Notes: generated by a model from the letters alone, not told the origin. Shown: positions 1-7,959, counted from the stretch's first letter. The stretch is DNA of 12,321 nucleotides from Candidatus Krumholzibacteriia bacterium (GCA_014859985.1 JACZKN010000009.1:1-12321); one strand, 5' to 3'. Translations and numbers: made by a program.

Positions 1-168
1 ATTCCGGGGCCAGTCTGCGTTTACTGGAGCGCCGGGAACGGCCGCTTGGGATTGCCGCCGCGATAATCCGTTATAGAGCAATCAATTACGCCCTGTCGCC
101 CGGTCTAGGCCGACTTTCCACTTTATCGTCCCACCCGAGGAGCCAAGTTTTTCAAATAGGGAAAAGTG

Positions 169-189
169 GGCAGGTGCATCGCGCCTGCC
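169..189. other. Short hairpin, possible weak terminator
   Basis: A 9-bp stem (GGCAGGTGC pairing with GCGCCTGCC, with one G-U wobble in RNA) closes a 3-base loop. Read on the minus strand it is followed by CCCACTTTTCCC, a poor T-tract, so it could weakly terminate leftward transcription. No gene is visible on either side that needs it, so its function is open. Confidence 0.25.
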
Positions 190-390
190 ATTGTCGTGGC
201 TATAGGATGCTGGGGCGAGGATTCTAGTGCGGGTAGGCCTGACCGCGGATTCGGCCGCCCCCGAAACGGGACCCCTCTGACGGAGGCTCCGGATACCCCG
301 GGGCGATTCACGCGCCGGTGCAGCTCAGCCGCGTCACACCTCAACCGCCACGCCCCAGGTCGACAAGAACAATGAAAACCATCATCCATT

Positions 391-401
391 TATGTTATGC
401 T
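391..401 (+). promoter_or_regulatory. Candidate -10 region for the lipoprotein gene
   Basis: Two overlapping -10-like hexamers, TATGTT (391-396) and TATGCT (396-401), lie in the only AT-rich patch within 100 bp upstream of the lipoprotein start. No good -35 hexamer sits 16-18 bp upstream; a TCGACA at 360-365 is too far away. The call rests on composition and position only. Confidence 0.25.
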
Positions 402-483
402 AGCCCCAGGAAACCCGAGCTGGGCAACCCGACGCGACACCTGGGACGGACACCGCCCGTGAACCGGTCGCAAGGGGGTTGCT

Positions 484-2322
484 ATGGGCAAGATCATCGT
501 TTCCGTTACCGCGCTGCTCTCGCTGCTCGCCCTGGGCGCGTGCTCCAGCGACGACCCCGCCGCGCCCGGGGGCGGCAGCCCCGGGGACGGCGTCGCCTAC
601 ACGATCCCGCCCTTCGAGGTCGTGCGGCACGGCATCGCTCTCTACGATGTCTGGACCGACGGCGAGACGACGATCACCGTAGGCTCGAACAGCCGGGCCT
701 TCGTGCAGACGGCCGCCGGCCGGTTCATCCTGCCGGTCAGCGAGCAGCACCGCGTGCGGCTCACCGGCGTCTCCTCGACGGGCGCGGGACAGGTCTACAT
801 CACCGGTGCCAGGATGGCCGACTTCAATCCCGATTCACCGCCGATTGTCCGTTTCGAGGATGGGCTGCGCTACACCGAGTCCGTGGACGTTGTGGCTGAC
901 GGCACGAGCATCTGGTGCGGGTCCCGTACGACGACCTACTTGACCGTCGGCCGGGAGCTCTGGCGCCGCGCGAACGGCGCCTGGGAGCTCGACCACGATT
1001 TCGTCACGCCGTGCTATGGCTTCTACCACGGCGGGGGGGCGAACCTCTACGTCGCCACGGCGGAAGGCCTGTTCGCCTTCGAGAGCCTGATCTGGGAGAA
1101 GGCCTACGACGCGACCTCCCTCGATGGTTGCTGGGCCGTGGGCGGCCTGGACGAGGACCAGGTCCTGACCGTCGACGGCGAGGATGTCATCGTGCGCGAC
1201 GGCGGCATCGCATTCGAGTTGGCTTATCACGCCGGAGCCGTGCTGCACGACGTCGCCTGGGCCGCCGAGGGCTGGGCGGTCGCTGTGGGTGAAGACGGCA
1301 CCGTGGCCATGCACGACGGCGTCAACTGGTCGCGGATCCAGGTCGACTTCGCGGGGCCCCTGATGGCCGTGGCGGCCTGGAAGGACGGCGGACAGAGCCG
1401 GGCCCTGGCCGTGGGCCTGGACGGAGCGGAGTACCGGTATGCCGACGGTGACTGGACGGGAAGTTACCTGCCCGACGGCCACTGGCAGGATATCGCCGGC
1501 GACGGGCAGGGGAACCTCTACGGGATCTTCACCCACGAGTTGGAAGGCGGCGCGGAAGAGACGATCCTCTACACCTACGACGGGAGCGACTGGGACAGGG
1601 TGGCGGCCCCGGAAGGCCTCGTGCTCGGGCACATGCACTGCCGCGACGCCGAATCGATCTGGGGGATCGGCAGGGCGAACAACGAGAACTGGGCTGCGCG
1701 GTTCAACGGGGCCACCTGGCAGACGTACTGGGTGTCCTCCGTGGACACCGTCAACGACATCTGGGTCGCCGACGATGGCCAGGCCCACGTGGCCTGCGAC
1801 CATGGCACGGTCTACGTGAACCTCGTCCCGGAGATCGCGGCCTCGCCCGAGCGGAATCTGTACGGCATCTGGGGCGTCGGCGCCACGGACGTCTTCGCCG
1901 TGGGCGAGAGCGGGACGATCGCCCGCAAGCAGGGGGCGGTCTGGGCGGCGATGGCCAGCGGCACGGACGAGCACCTGCGGGCCGTCCACGGCGCCGGCGC
2001 CGATCACGTCGTGGCCGTGGGCGACAACGGTACGGTGCTGCGCCTGGCCGCCGGCGCCTGGACGGCCCTGGACCCGGGCCTCGACGAGGACCTGGACGAG
2101 GTGTGGACCGACGGTGCGCAGAACATCTGGGTCGGGGCGAGCCGGGACGACCTGGTGGCCCACTTCGACGGCAGCGGCTGGGAAACGTACCGGATGCGTT
2201 TGCTCGATCCCGGGCCGCGAGCGGTCTGGAGCGACGGACAGGAGGTCTGGGTATCGGCCGGCAGCGCGTTGCTCAGGTACGCCGAGCCGCCCTCGTTCGC
2301 CGCGATCCTGGGGACACGCTGA
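484..2322 (+). CDS. Outer-membrane-type lipoprotein with beta-propeller repeats
   Basis: A 612-residue exported protein of unknown specific role. Residues 1-20 form a classic lipoprotein signal: Lys3, a hydrophobic stretch, then lipobox LGAC with the lipidated Cys20. Ser at +2 (no Asp) suggests sorting to the outer membrane. A flexible Asp/Pro/Gly-rich linker follows (about 21-38). The rest is a run of roughly 30-45-residue units with a recurring plan, hydrophobic-W/V-x-x-x...VAVGxxGTV...W, for example around the VGEDGTVAMHDG, VGESGTIARKQG and VGDNGTVLRLAAG stretches. This is the pattern of WD/Ycf48-like or Kelch-like propellers. Start ATG 484 is preceded by AAGGGGG (472-478) with a 5-nt gap. 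It appears monocistronic, and the next gene remnant is convergent. Such proteins are common and poorly characterised in uncultured FCB-type bacteria; binding or scaffolding is a guess. Confidence 0.88.
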   Translation: MGKIIVSVTALLSLLALGACSSDDPAAPGGGSPGDGVAYTIPPFEVVRHGIALYDVWTDGETTITVGSNSRAFVQTAAGRFILPVSEQHRVRLTGVSSTGAGQVYITGARMADFNPDSPPIVRFEDGLRYTESVDVVADGTSIWCGSRTTTYLTVGRELWRRANGAWELDHDFVTPCYGFYHGGGANLYVATAEGLFAFESLIWEKAYDATSLDGCWAVGGLDEDQVLTVDGEDVIVRDGGIAFELAYHAGAVLHDVAWAAEGWAVAVGEDGTVAMHDGVNWSRIQVDFAGPLMAVAAWKDGGQSRALAVGLDGAEYRYADGDWTGSYLPDGHWQDIAGDGQGNLYGIFTHELEGGAEETILYTYDGSDWDRVAAPEGLVLGHMHCRDAESIWGIGRANNENWAARFNGATWQTYWVSSVDTVNDIWVADDGQAHVACDHGTVYVNLVPEIAASPERNLYGIWGVGATDVFAVGESGTIARKQGAVWAAMASGTDEHLRAVHGAGADHVVAVGDNGTVLRLAAGAWTALDPGLDEDLDEVWTDGAQNIWVGASRDDLVAHFDGSGWETYRMRLLDPGPRAVWSDGQEVWVSAGSALLRYAEPPSFAAILGTR

Positions 2323-2406
2323 AGCAGGCTCGGTCCGCTCGCCCGGGCGCATCGGGCCGTCCGTCCCCGTCATTCGACCTGGCGGGGAGGCGGCTCGCTC
2401 GGAATG

Positions 2407-2438
2407 CCGGGCGGAGGGCCCGACGTCCCGCCGCCCGG
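2407..2438. terminator. GC-rich hairpin between convergent genes
   Basis: CCGGGCGG (2407-2414) pairs perfectly with CCGCCCGG (2431-2438), and an inner GGG/CCC (2416-2418 with 2427-2429) extends the stem after one mismatch. It lies 85 bp beyond the lipoprotein stop and 20 bp beyond the stop of the convergent TPR remnant, where a shared terminator would be expected. There is no T-tract on either strand, so intrinsic termination is doubtful. Confidence 0.35.
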
Positions 2439-2458
2439 TTCGCGGCCGCGGCGTGCGC

Positions 2459-2726
2459 TCACGACTGTCCGGGCCGCACCGGCGCCGGGTCGGCGACGCC
2501 GCTCTTGATCTGTTCCAGCATCCGCGCGCCGTTGGCGTTCTCCGGGTTCAACTCGAGGGAGCGCGTGTAGTTCGCGATCGCGCCGTCCCGGTCGCCGGCG
2601 CGCAGGAGGCCCTCGGCGAGGCTGTCGTAGGCGTTCCACGACCCGGGGAAGAGCGCGACGTTGAGCAGGAACACCTCCGTCGCCCGCCCGGTCCTGCCGT
2701 TCTGCAGGAGCCAGTACCCGATCCCT
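2459..2726 (-). pseudogene. C-terminal TPR tail of a disrupted gene
   Basis: About 89 codons survive, ending at the TGA whose complement is 2459-2461. The peptide reads GIGYWLLQNGR...FLLN...PGSWNAYDSLAEGLLRAGDRDGAI, then a second helix pair ending SLELNPENANGARMLEQI. This is the tetratricopeptide tail often found at the C-terminus of serine hydrolase (beta-lactamase-like) and alpha/beta-hydrolase proteins. The body of the protein is absent. The frame is cut at 2727 by the IS21-family element. Removing that element joins the tail not to a hydrolase but to a transposase remnant in another frame, so the gene was already broken before the IS21 insertion. An artificial start inside the IS end (near 2752) would give a 97-residue open frame, which I do not regard as a gene. 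Confidence 0.7.
2723..2726. repeat. Possible target-site duplication, left copy (TCCC)
   Basis: The four bases TCCC directly precede the left end of the IS21-family element, and the same four bases directly follow its right end (4838-4841). IS21-family insertions make 4-8 bp duplications, so this fits. A 4-bp GC-biased match can also occur by chance in this DNA. Confidence 0.6.
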
Positions 2727-2780
2727 GTCGATGGGCATGTAGAACTCCCCACTTATGGGCACCCAACTTTCCCCACCCCA
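2727..2780 (+). repeat. IS21 left terminal inverted repeat
   Basis: 54 bp starting TGTCGATGGGCA and ending TTCCCCACCCC. Two conserved sub-blocks, ACTCCCCA and TGGGCA, recur inside, as is usual for the multiple transposase-binding sites of IS21-type ends. It matches the reverse complement of 4784-4837 at 41 of 54 positions, without gaps. Confidence 0.85.
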
Positions 2781-2903
2781 AAGATCAAAGAAGCAGGCCG
2801 GGCCATGCCCTGAGCTTGCCGCTGGACCCGGGTTCCGGGACCCTGCGCTGGCCACTTACCCAGCAACAGGGAGGTTCCGGTGCTCGATCTTGGGGAGGTT
2901 TTC

Positions 2904-4015
2904 ATGATCCACCAACTTCGCCGCGACGGCCTGTCCATCGGCGCCATCGTTCGCAGAACGGGCCTTGATCGCAAGACTGTCCGCAAGTACCTCGCGCTGG
3001 GGCTCGACGTCCCCGCCTACGGGCCCAGGCCCCCGCAGCCGAGCGTGATCGACGACTTCCGCGCCTACCTCATGCAGCGCCTGGAGGCGTTCCCGGAGCT
3101 GACCGCCGTCCGTCTGTGCCGGGAGGTCCGCGAGCTCGGCTACCAGGGCGGCTACGACACCGTCAAGCGCGCCGTCGCCCGCCTTCGCCCGCCGCGCGAG
3201 AGCGGCTTCGAGCATCGCTTCGAGACGCCGCCGGGCAGGCAGGCCCAGGTCGACTTCGCCTACTTCCAGGTGCGGTTCGACGCCGAGCCGGACCAGCTGC
3301 GCACCGTCTGGCTGTTCAGCCTCGTGCTCGGACACAGCACGACGGCCACATCGTCTACAACCGGCACCTGCTGGAGCTCGCCCGCCACTTCGGGTTCACG
3401 CCCCGCGCCTGCGCCGCCTACCGGGCCAAGACCAAGGGCAAGGTCAAGCGGCCGTTCCGCTACATCCGGCAGGACTTCTTCCTGGGCCGCCGGTTCCGCG
3501 ACCTGGACGACCTGAACGCCCAACTTGACCACTGGCTGCTGACCGTGGCCAACGCCCGTGTCCACGGCACGACCGGCCGGGTCGTCACCGAGGCCTTCGC
3601 CGAGGAACGCGCCGCACTGCAGCCGCTGCCGGCGGTGCCGTTTACCGTCGTCCTGCGCGTCGAGCGCCGCGTCAGCCGCGACGGCATGGTCTCGGTCGAC
3701 GGCAACGAGTACAGCGTCCCGGACCTGTGCCGACGGCGCATCGTCGACGTCCACGTCACCGCCCAGGAGATCCACATCCTCGAGCAAAGTACGCTGGTCG
3801 CCGTCCATCCGGTCCTGGCCGGCCGCGGCCAGCGGCGCGTCGCCACTGGCCATCGCCGGCACCCGGCTCCGGCCAACGCCAAGCACCCGCGCCAGGACAG
3901 CCGCTGGAACGTCGTCGAGCGGCCCGGTGATCGGGTCGGCCGCCGGTCCCTGGACGTCTACGACCATGCTGCCGCCGCCCTGGCCCGCCGCGAGGGGAGG
4001 ACGGCATGCCGGTGA
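2904..4015 (+). pseudogene. istA: IS21 transposase IstA, frameshifted by deletion and catalytically dead
   Basis: IstA is the DDE transposase that cuts and joins IS21 ends. ATG 2904 is the likely start, 5 nt after GGGGAGG (2892-2898); a GTG at 2880 is possible. The N-terminal helix-turn-helix (IHQLRRDGLSIGAI...GLDRKTVRKYL) and first catalytic Asp (AQVDFAYF, Asp117) are intact. At about 3336-3345 the frame jumps from VLGHS to DGHIVYNRHLLELARH, so the segment that normally lies between them, some 40-60 codons carrying the second catalytic Asp, is missing. In the second frame the family motif GKVERPFRYIR reads GKVKRPFRYIR: codon AAG at 3446-3448 replaces the catalytic Glu. The C-terminal Mu-type beta-barrel region (DGMVSVDGNEYSVP) continues to TGA 4013-4015. 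Two active-site residues of three are therefore lost. Confidence 0.88.
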
Positions 4016-4764
4016 CCCGAACGCCCGTCTCGCCCCTGGAGGCCATCGATCTGCTTCTGGCCGAGGAGTTCTCCACCCGCGAAGGCCGGCGCATCAAGAT
4101 GGCCCTCATGACCGCGCGCCTGACCCAGCTGAAGACCCTCGACACCTTCGACTTCTCGTTCCAGCCGTCGCTGGACCGCAACCAGATCCTGACCCTCGCC
4201 CAACTCGGCTTCATCGGGCGCAAGGAGGTCCTGCACTTCCTCGGGCCCCCGGGAACGGGCAAGACCCACCTGGCGATCGCCCTCGGCTACGAGGCCATCA
4301 AGCAGGGCAAGAGCGTCTACTTGGCCACCCTGGCCGAGATCATCACGTCCCTGACCAAGGCCGAGCGCGAGGGCTCGCTCCGCCAACGCATCCAGTTCCT
4401 GACCCGCGCCGCCCTGCTGATCATCGACGAGGTCGGCTACCTGCCGCTGGAGAAGAACGGTGCCAACCTCTTCTTCCAGCTCGTCAACGCCCGCTAGGAG
4501 AAGGGCGCCATGATCCTGACCAGCAACCGCAGCTTCCGCGAGTGGGGCGACATCTTCGGCGACAGCGTCGTCGCCGCCGCCCTGCTCGACCGCCTGCTCC
4601 ATCACGCAGTCGTCATCCAGATCGACGGCAACAGCTTCCGCCTGCGCCAGCACGCCGGCCTGATGCCCGACAACCTGCTGGCCGCCGCCAGCGGCCGCGC
4701 CGAACCACCCAGGCGCCGCCCAGGCCGGCCCCGCAAGGAGGAAACATCGTCCCAGAGCGGCTGA
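4006..4764 (+). pseudogene. istB: IS21 helper ATPase IstB, interrupted by an in-frame TAG
   Basis: IstB is the DnaC-like AAA+ protein that helps IstA choose and capture target DNA. ATG 4006 overlaps the end of istA by 10 nt, the normal translationally coupled layout. Visible parts are the N-terminal helical domain, Walker A GPPGTGKTH (codons near 4248-4274), Walker B LLIIDEVGYLP (near 4414-4446), and sensor-type TSNR followed by EWGDIFGDSVVAAALLDRLLHH. After LVNAR a TAG (4495-4497) stands where the family has a Tyr (NARYERGAM...). The same frame continues with EKGAMILTSNR to TGA 4762-4764, so this is a point nonsense change (TAC or TAT to TAG), not a frameshift. The protein would be cut to 163 residues, losing sensor 1 and the lid. 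Reinitiation at ATG 4510 would yield only an inactive fragment. Confidence 0.9.
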
Positions 4765-4783
4765 CCGCCGCACCATTGCTCAG

Positions 4784-4837
4784 GGGGTGGGGAATTTTCG
4801 ATGCCCAGAAATGGGGAGGATTCGTTGCCCATTGACA
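4784..4837 (-). repeat. IS21 right terminal inverted repeat
   Basis: Read on the minus strand from 4837 it begins TGTCAATGGGCA and ends ATTCCCCACCCC, pairing with the left end (2727-2780). The outermost 12 bases differ at one position only. The central 7 bases (positions 13-19 of the repeat) are the least conserved. Confidence 0.85.
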
Positions 4838-4841
4838 TCCC
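4838..4841. repeat. Possible target-site duplication, right copy (TCCC)
   Basis: TCCC directly after the right IS21 end, identical to 2723-2726. The fifth flanking base differs (A on the left, G on the right), so the duplication would be exactly 4 bp, the short end of the IS21-family range. Confidence 0.6.
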
Positions 4842-5059
4842 GCCCGTAGACGCCGTCCCGATCGCGAATCAGGTAGCGTTGTGCCGAGTCGAACGGGAAT
4901 GCCAGGATCAGCTGAAGCCCGGTCCGAGGGTTTCAGCTTGGGGCGTTCGGCGTTCCGTTGCAGGACCTAGAGCTGATGGCGGAGCGCGAGGCTTTGCAGG
5001 GCGAGTCCGCGGCGGGACCTAGGGGTTGCCAGAAGCAGAAGCAGGAGATGTTTGAGCAT
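4842..5059 (-). pseudogene. Remnant of an rve-type (IS481/IS3-like) transposase
   Basis: Reading leftward from ATG (complement of 5057-5059), 45 or so codons give MLKHLLLLLLATPRSRRGLA, then SLALRHQL, a stop (TAG, complement of 4967-4969), and VLQRNAERPKLKPSDR. This is the N-terminal coiled/helical part of the integrase-core transposases whose better copy lies at 8056-8961 (there LALRQQILVLQR). At about 4918-4923 the frame shifts by one and jumps to LQLILAFPFDSAQRYL and IRDRDGVYG, the middle of the same protein family around the second catalytic Asp. Everything between, including the DNA-binding part and the first catalytic Asp, is deleted. The remnant ends at the IS21 boundary. It carries a nonsense codon, an internal deletion and a truncation, so it is long dead. 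It had already fused to the TPR tail before the IS21 element inserted. Confidence 0.78.
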
Positions 5060-5256
5060 AATCGCGGATATCGGCACGGGGGCCTAAGTCGTTAGCCATC
5101 AACGCGGACGGAATATTTGGTAGGCACAAGGGTCTGTCCGCTGGCGAAACCGGCGAATGACCGGTAGCTTGGCCCGACGGATATGCGACCTGATTCCGGA
5201 TATGACACGAACCGCGACGGTCTTCCCGGACCAGGTCCGAAACGCGAGGAATGCCC
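5060..5256. other. Upstream region of the kinase gene
   Basis: About 200 bp between the transposase remnant and the kinase start. The first 25 bp (GCGGATATCGG and surroundings) resemble the DNA upstream of the second transposase (GTGGGATATCGG near 8963-8974), so the old element extends slightly into this stretch. I see no promoter I would defend. GAGGA at 5246-5250 is the kinase ribosome binding site. Confidence 0.4.
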
Positions 5257-7959
5257 ATGGACGACAGGATCGGCCCCTACCAGATCATCCGGGAGATCGG
5301 CCGGGGCGGCATGGGCGTGGTGCACCTGGCCCGCGACACGCGGCTGGACCGCGACGTGGCGATCAAGGAGCTGCCCGAGCTCTTCGCCCAGGACCCCGCC
5401 CGCCTGGAGCGCTTCGCGCGCGAGGCGAAGGCGCTGGCGGCGCTGAGCCACGTCAACCTGGCCGGAATCTACGGCGTCGAGGAGCAGGACGGGGCCAAGT
5501 ACCTGGTCCTGGAGTACGTCGAGGGCGAGACGCTGGCCGATCGGCTGGACCGGGGGCCGCTGCCCCTGGACGAGGCCTTGGAACTTGCGGTGCAGATCGC
5601 CGCGGGCGTCGAAGCGGCCCACGAGGCGGGCATCGTCCACCGCGACCTCAAGCCCGCCAACATCAAGCTCACGCCCGAGGGCAAGGCCAAGGTGCTGGAC
5701 TTCGGCCTGGCCCGGGCCGACGAGGGCGGGTCGTCCTCGAGCGCCGCTGGCCTGGACAGCGCGACCATGACCGCGGCCCAGCGCACGCCGACCATCGAGG
5801 GCACCATCCTGGGCACGGCGGCCTACATGAGCCCGGAGCAGGCCCGCGGGCGGCGCGTGGACAAGCGCACCGACATCTGGTCCTACGGCGTGGTGCTCTA
5901 CGAGATGCTGGTGGGCGCCAGCCCGTTCCACGGCGAGACCGCCTCGGACTCCATCGGGGCCGTGCTGCACAAGGAAATCGACCTGAACCTGCTGCCGCCG
6001 AAGACGCCGCCCCTGGTGCGGCACGTGCTGGTGCGCTGCCTGGAACGGAACCGGGACAACCGGTATCGCGACATCGGCGACGTGCGCATCGAGCTGGAGC
6101 GGGCGCGGACCGAGCCGCTGTCGAGGGCGGAAGCGGGCGGGCGGCGGCTGCCGCTGGCCGTGATCGCGGTTGTCGCGCTGGCCATGACCGTGCTCGGCGT
6201 AGGCGCCGGGTGGCTGTTGCGGCCGCAGCCGACTCCTGCACTGATGTACGTGTCGGTCCCCTTGGCCGACCGGTTTGCCACCGTCGACGCCTTCGATCTC
6301 TCGCCCGATGGCGAGATGGTGGCGATCGTGGCGCGCGAAAGGGACGGGGACAACGTGTCGGCCGAGACCGCCATCTATGTGCGCAGGTGGTCGGAGCCGA
6401 CCTTCCGCAAGCTGCCGGAAACCGAACGTGTGATCCGTGGCATCACGTTCTCACCGAGCGGGGAGCAGATCCTGTTCCAGGCGCGGGACGACGTCCGTCC
6501 GGCTTCGGAGGTCAGGACGGTGCCGGTGGCCGGCGGGCCAAGCACCCGGCTCTATACGATCGAGCAGAATGGACTGCTGGACGGCCGGAGGGGCTTTCTG
6601 GCGGAAGACGAATTCGTCGTCGGGTCGGCCGACGGGAAGGAACTCTACCGCGTCAGGGCGGGCGGCGGCACACCGGAGCTGATCACGACGGTGACCGGGC
6701 AGGGCGACCGCTGGTTATTCTCGTTCGTCATGCCGCGCGCCGGCGGGCGCTACCTGATGGCGTCGACCTGGAGTCCCTCGACCAAGACCCGGGAGTGTTT
6801 CCGGATCGATCTCGAGAGCGGTGAAGCCTCCCTCGTGCTCGAAGACGCGCGGGACCTGCACCTGCTGCCCGACGGGCACCTGGCCTTCGTGCGGGACCAG
6901 GCGCTGTGGGTGGCGCCCTTCGATCCCGCCACCGTCCAGGTCACCGGTCCGGCCAAGGGCTACCTGTCCGGGGTGGAGAATCTGCACCTGGATCGGGGCG
7001 GCGAGCGGGCCGTCTTCGCGGCGCGGGACAAGAACCAGGAACGCGCCGAGATCGTCATCGTCGACGGGGCCGGTCGCGTCGCCGAGACGCTGCTGACGGT
7101 GCCGGGCGAGTTCCAGGACATTGCGACCCTCTCACACGACTGCCGCAGGTTGGCCTATTCCTACAACAGGGGCGACGGGCGCGGTCTCTGGGTGCTGGAC
7201 ATCGCTTCGGGACTCACCCGCCAGGTGTCGCCCAAGGGTGATTTCCCCTACGGCCCGGCGTGGCTGCCGGACGGTCGGCTGGCCTATCTCATCGTCCAGG
7301 GGGGCGGAGCCTCCGAGCCGATGGTGATCGATGCCGTGCCCGGCGCGACGCCCCAGCCGATGCTGCCCCGGGCCGGTGGCGAGCCGTTCCGCGGCTCCGA
7401 GATCGCGATCAGCCCGGACGGGCGACACGTCCTGGTCAGTGGCAGTCCCTCTGACGGTCGCGAACCCGGGATCTACCTCTTCGACATGGGTGATGGCGAC
7501 AGCGGGCGCGCGTTCTACGCCTCGGACCGGGCGGAAGGAAAGGCGAGCTTCCGGCCGGACGGCAAGTGGGTGGTCTACAACACCAACGGCACGGGACGCT
7601 TCGAGGTCTTCCTGCGGCCGTTCGTCGCCGACAACCCTGAGAGCGCCCCGATCCACCCCGTGACGCGTCAGGGTGGCACCGATCCGATCTGGTCGCCGGA
7701 CGGCCGGACCCTCTACTATGCCGGAGTCGGCGCGGACGAGGGCCAGGTGTTCGCCGTCACCGTCGACACGGAACCGGAGCTCAAGATCTCGGAACGGCGC
7801 ACCGTGCTGAGCTACAGCGATGGCGTGGACCGGATCGTGCCCATGGCGGACGGGCGGTTCGTCAAGCTGCAGCCCAAATCGCGGGGCGGGAGCGGCTTGC
7901 CGGACTTGCGGTTGATCCTGGACTGGGGCTTGCCGCAACTGGTCGCGGCGCAGCGATAG
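5257..7959 (+). CDS. Transmembrane Ser/Thr protein kinase with TolB/PD40-like propeller
   Basis: A 900-residue Hanks-type kinase. Start ATG 5257 is preferred over ATG 5251 because GAGGA (5246-5250) would leave no spacer for the earlier one. Kinase domain, residues about 8-275: glycine loop GRGGMGVV (15-22), ATP-binding VAIK Lys37, catalytic HRDLKPAN (128-135, Asp130), metal-binding DFG (Asp148), an activation segment rich in Ser/Thr and ending GTAAYMSPEQARG, and DIWSYGVVLYEML. All catalytic residues are present, and the HRD Arg suggests activation-loop autophosphorylation. One membrane helix follows (about 298-321). The remaining ~575 residues are WD40-like/TolB-like repeats (LSPDGEMVAIVARE, FSPSGEQILFQARD, WLPDGRLAYLI, ISPDGRHVLVSG, WSPDGRTLYYAG), presumably outside the cytoplasmic membrane. 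This layout is frequent in Acidobacteria and related uncultured phyla, where substrates are unknown. It stands alone on its strand between two transposase remnants. Confidence 0.93.
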   Translation: MDDRIGPYQIIREIGRGGMGVVHLARDTRLDRDVAIKELPELFAQDPARLERFAREAKALAALSHVNLAGIYGVEEQDGAKYLVLEYVEGETLADRLDRGPLPLDEALELAVQIAAGVEAAHEAGIVHRDLKPANIKLTPEGKAKVLDFGLARADEGGSSSSAAGLDSATMTAAQRTPTIEGTILGTAAYMSPEQARGRRVDKRTDIWSYGVVLYEMLVGASPFHGETASDSIGAVLHKEIDLNLLPPKTPPLVRHVLVRCLERNRDNRYRDIGDVRIELERARTEPLSRAEAGGRRLPLAVIAVVALAMTVLGVGAGWLLRPQPTPALMYVSVPLADRFATVDAFDLSPDGEMVAIVARERDGDNVSAETAIYVRRWSEPTFRKLPETERVIRGITFSPSGEQILFQARDDVRPASEVRTVPVAGGPSTRLYTIEQNGLLDGRRGFLAEDEFVVGSADGKELYRVRAGGGTPELITTVTGQGDRWLFSFVMPRAGGRYLMASTWSPSTKTRECFRIDLESGEASLVLEDARDLHLLPDGHLAFVRDQALWVAPFDPATVQVTGPAKGYLSGVENLHLDRGGERAVFAARDKNQERAEIVIVDGAGRVAETLLTVPGEFQDIATLSHDCRRLAYSYNRGDGRGLWVLDIASGLTRQVSPKGDFPYGPAWLPDGRLAYLIVQGGGASEPMVIDAVPGATPQPMLPRAGGEPFRGSEIAISPDGRHVLVSGSPSDGREPGIYLFDMGDGDSGRAFYASDRAEGKASFRPDGKWVVYNTNGTGRFEVFLRPFVADNPESAPIHPVTRQGGTDPIWSPDGRTLYYAGVGADEGQVFAVTVDTEPELKISERRTVLSYSDGVDRIVPMADGRFVKLQPKSRGGSGLPDLRLILDWGLPQLVAAQR

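Larger units (their letters stand above)
1..483. other. Leader region without a convincing gene
   Basis: I see no credible coding sequence here. The short open frames have no ribosome binding site, no recognisable motif and arginine/proline-rich shadow composition. Positions 60-165 are noticeably richer in A+T than the surroundings, which is compatible with a regulatory region. The stretch holds one hairpin (169-189) and, near its right end, an AT-rich promoter-like patch (about 385-401) in front of the lipoprotein gene. The last 12 bases supply that gene's ribosome binding site. Confidence 0.6.
2727..4837 (+). mobile_element. IS21-family insertion sequence, inactivated
   Basis: A 2111-bp element bounded by 54-bp imperfect inverted repeats (41 of 54 positions match by my count). 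The termini begin TGTCGATGGGCA on the left and TGTCAATGGGCA on the right strand. It carries the diagnostic istA-istB pair: a Mu/retroviral-type DDE transposase followed, with a 10-nt overlap, by an AAA+ helper ATPase. TCCC flanks both ends. Both genes are broken: istA by an internal deletion with frameshift plus a catalytic Glu-to-Lys change, and istB by an in-frame stop. The ends are far better preserved than the genes, so the copy could only move if a related transposase acted in trans. It separates a TPR-gene tail from an older transposase remnant. Confidence 0.9.

Noticed and set aside
835..2373. 512-codon open frame on the minus strand opposite the lipoprotein gene
   Set aside because: It is the antisense shadow of a high-GC gene: Arg/Pro/Val/His-rich, no ribosome site and no family pattern. 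The plus frame has a lipobox and clear repeats.
2459..2752. Intact small TPR protein starting inside the IS21 end
   Set aside because: Its first residues are encoded by the IS terminal repeat. Only the TPR tail is native, so I treat it as a gene fragment.
3330..3350. Programmed frameshift in istA
   Set aside because: There is no slippery run at the site, and protein sequence is missing as well as shifted, so a deletion fits better than recoding.
4510..4764. Independent 84-codon gene starting at ATG 4510
   Set aside because: It is the C-terminal part of IstB in the same frame after the TAG, with no ribosome site of its own.
3558..4835. 425-codon plus-strand frame across istA and istB
   Set aside because: Out of frame with recognisable IstA and IstB motifs and of shadow composition (Arg/Pro/Ser/Thr-rich).
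5157..6824. 555-codon plus-strand frame overlapping the kinase
   Set aside because: Low-complexity Gly/Arg/Ala shadow. The true frame has every kinase motif in order.
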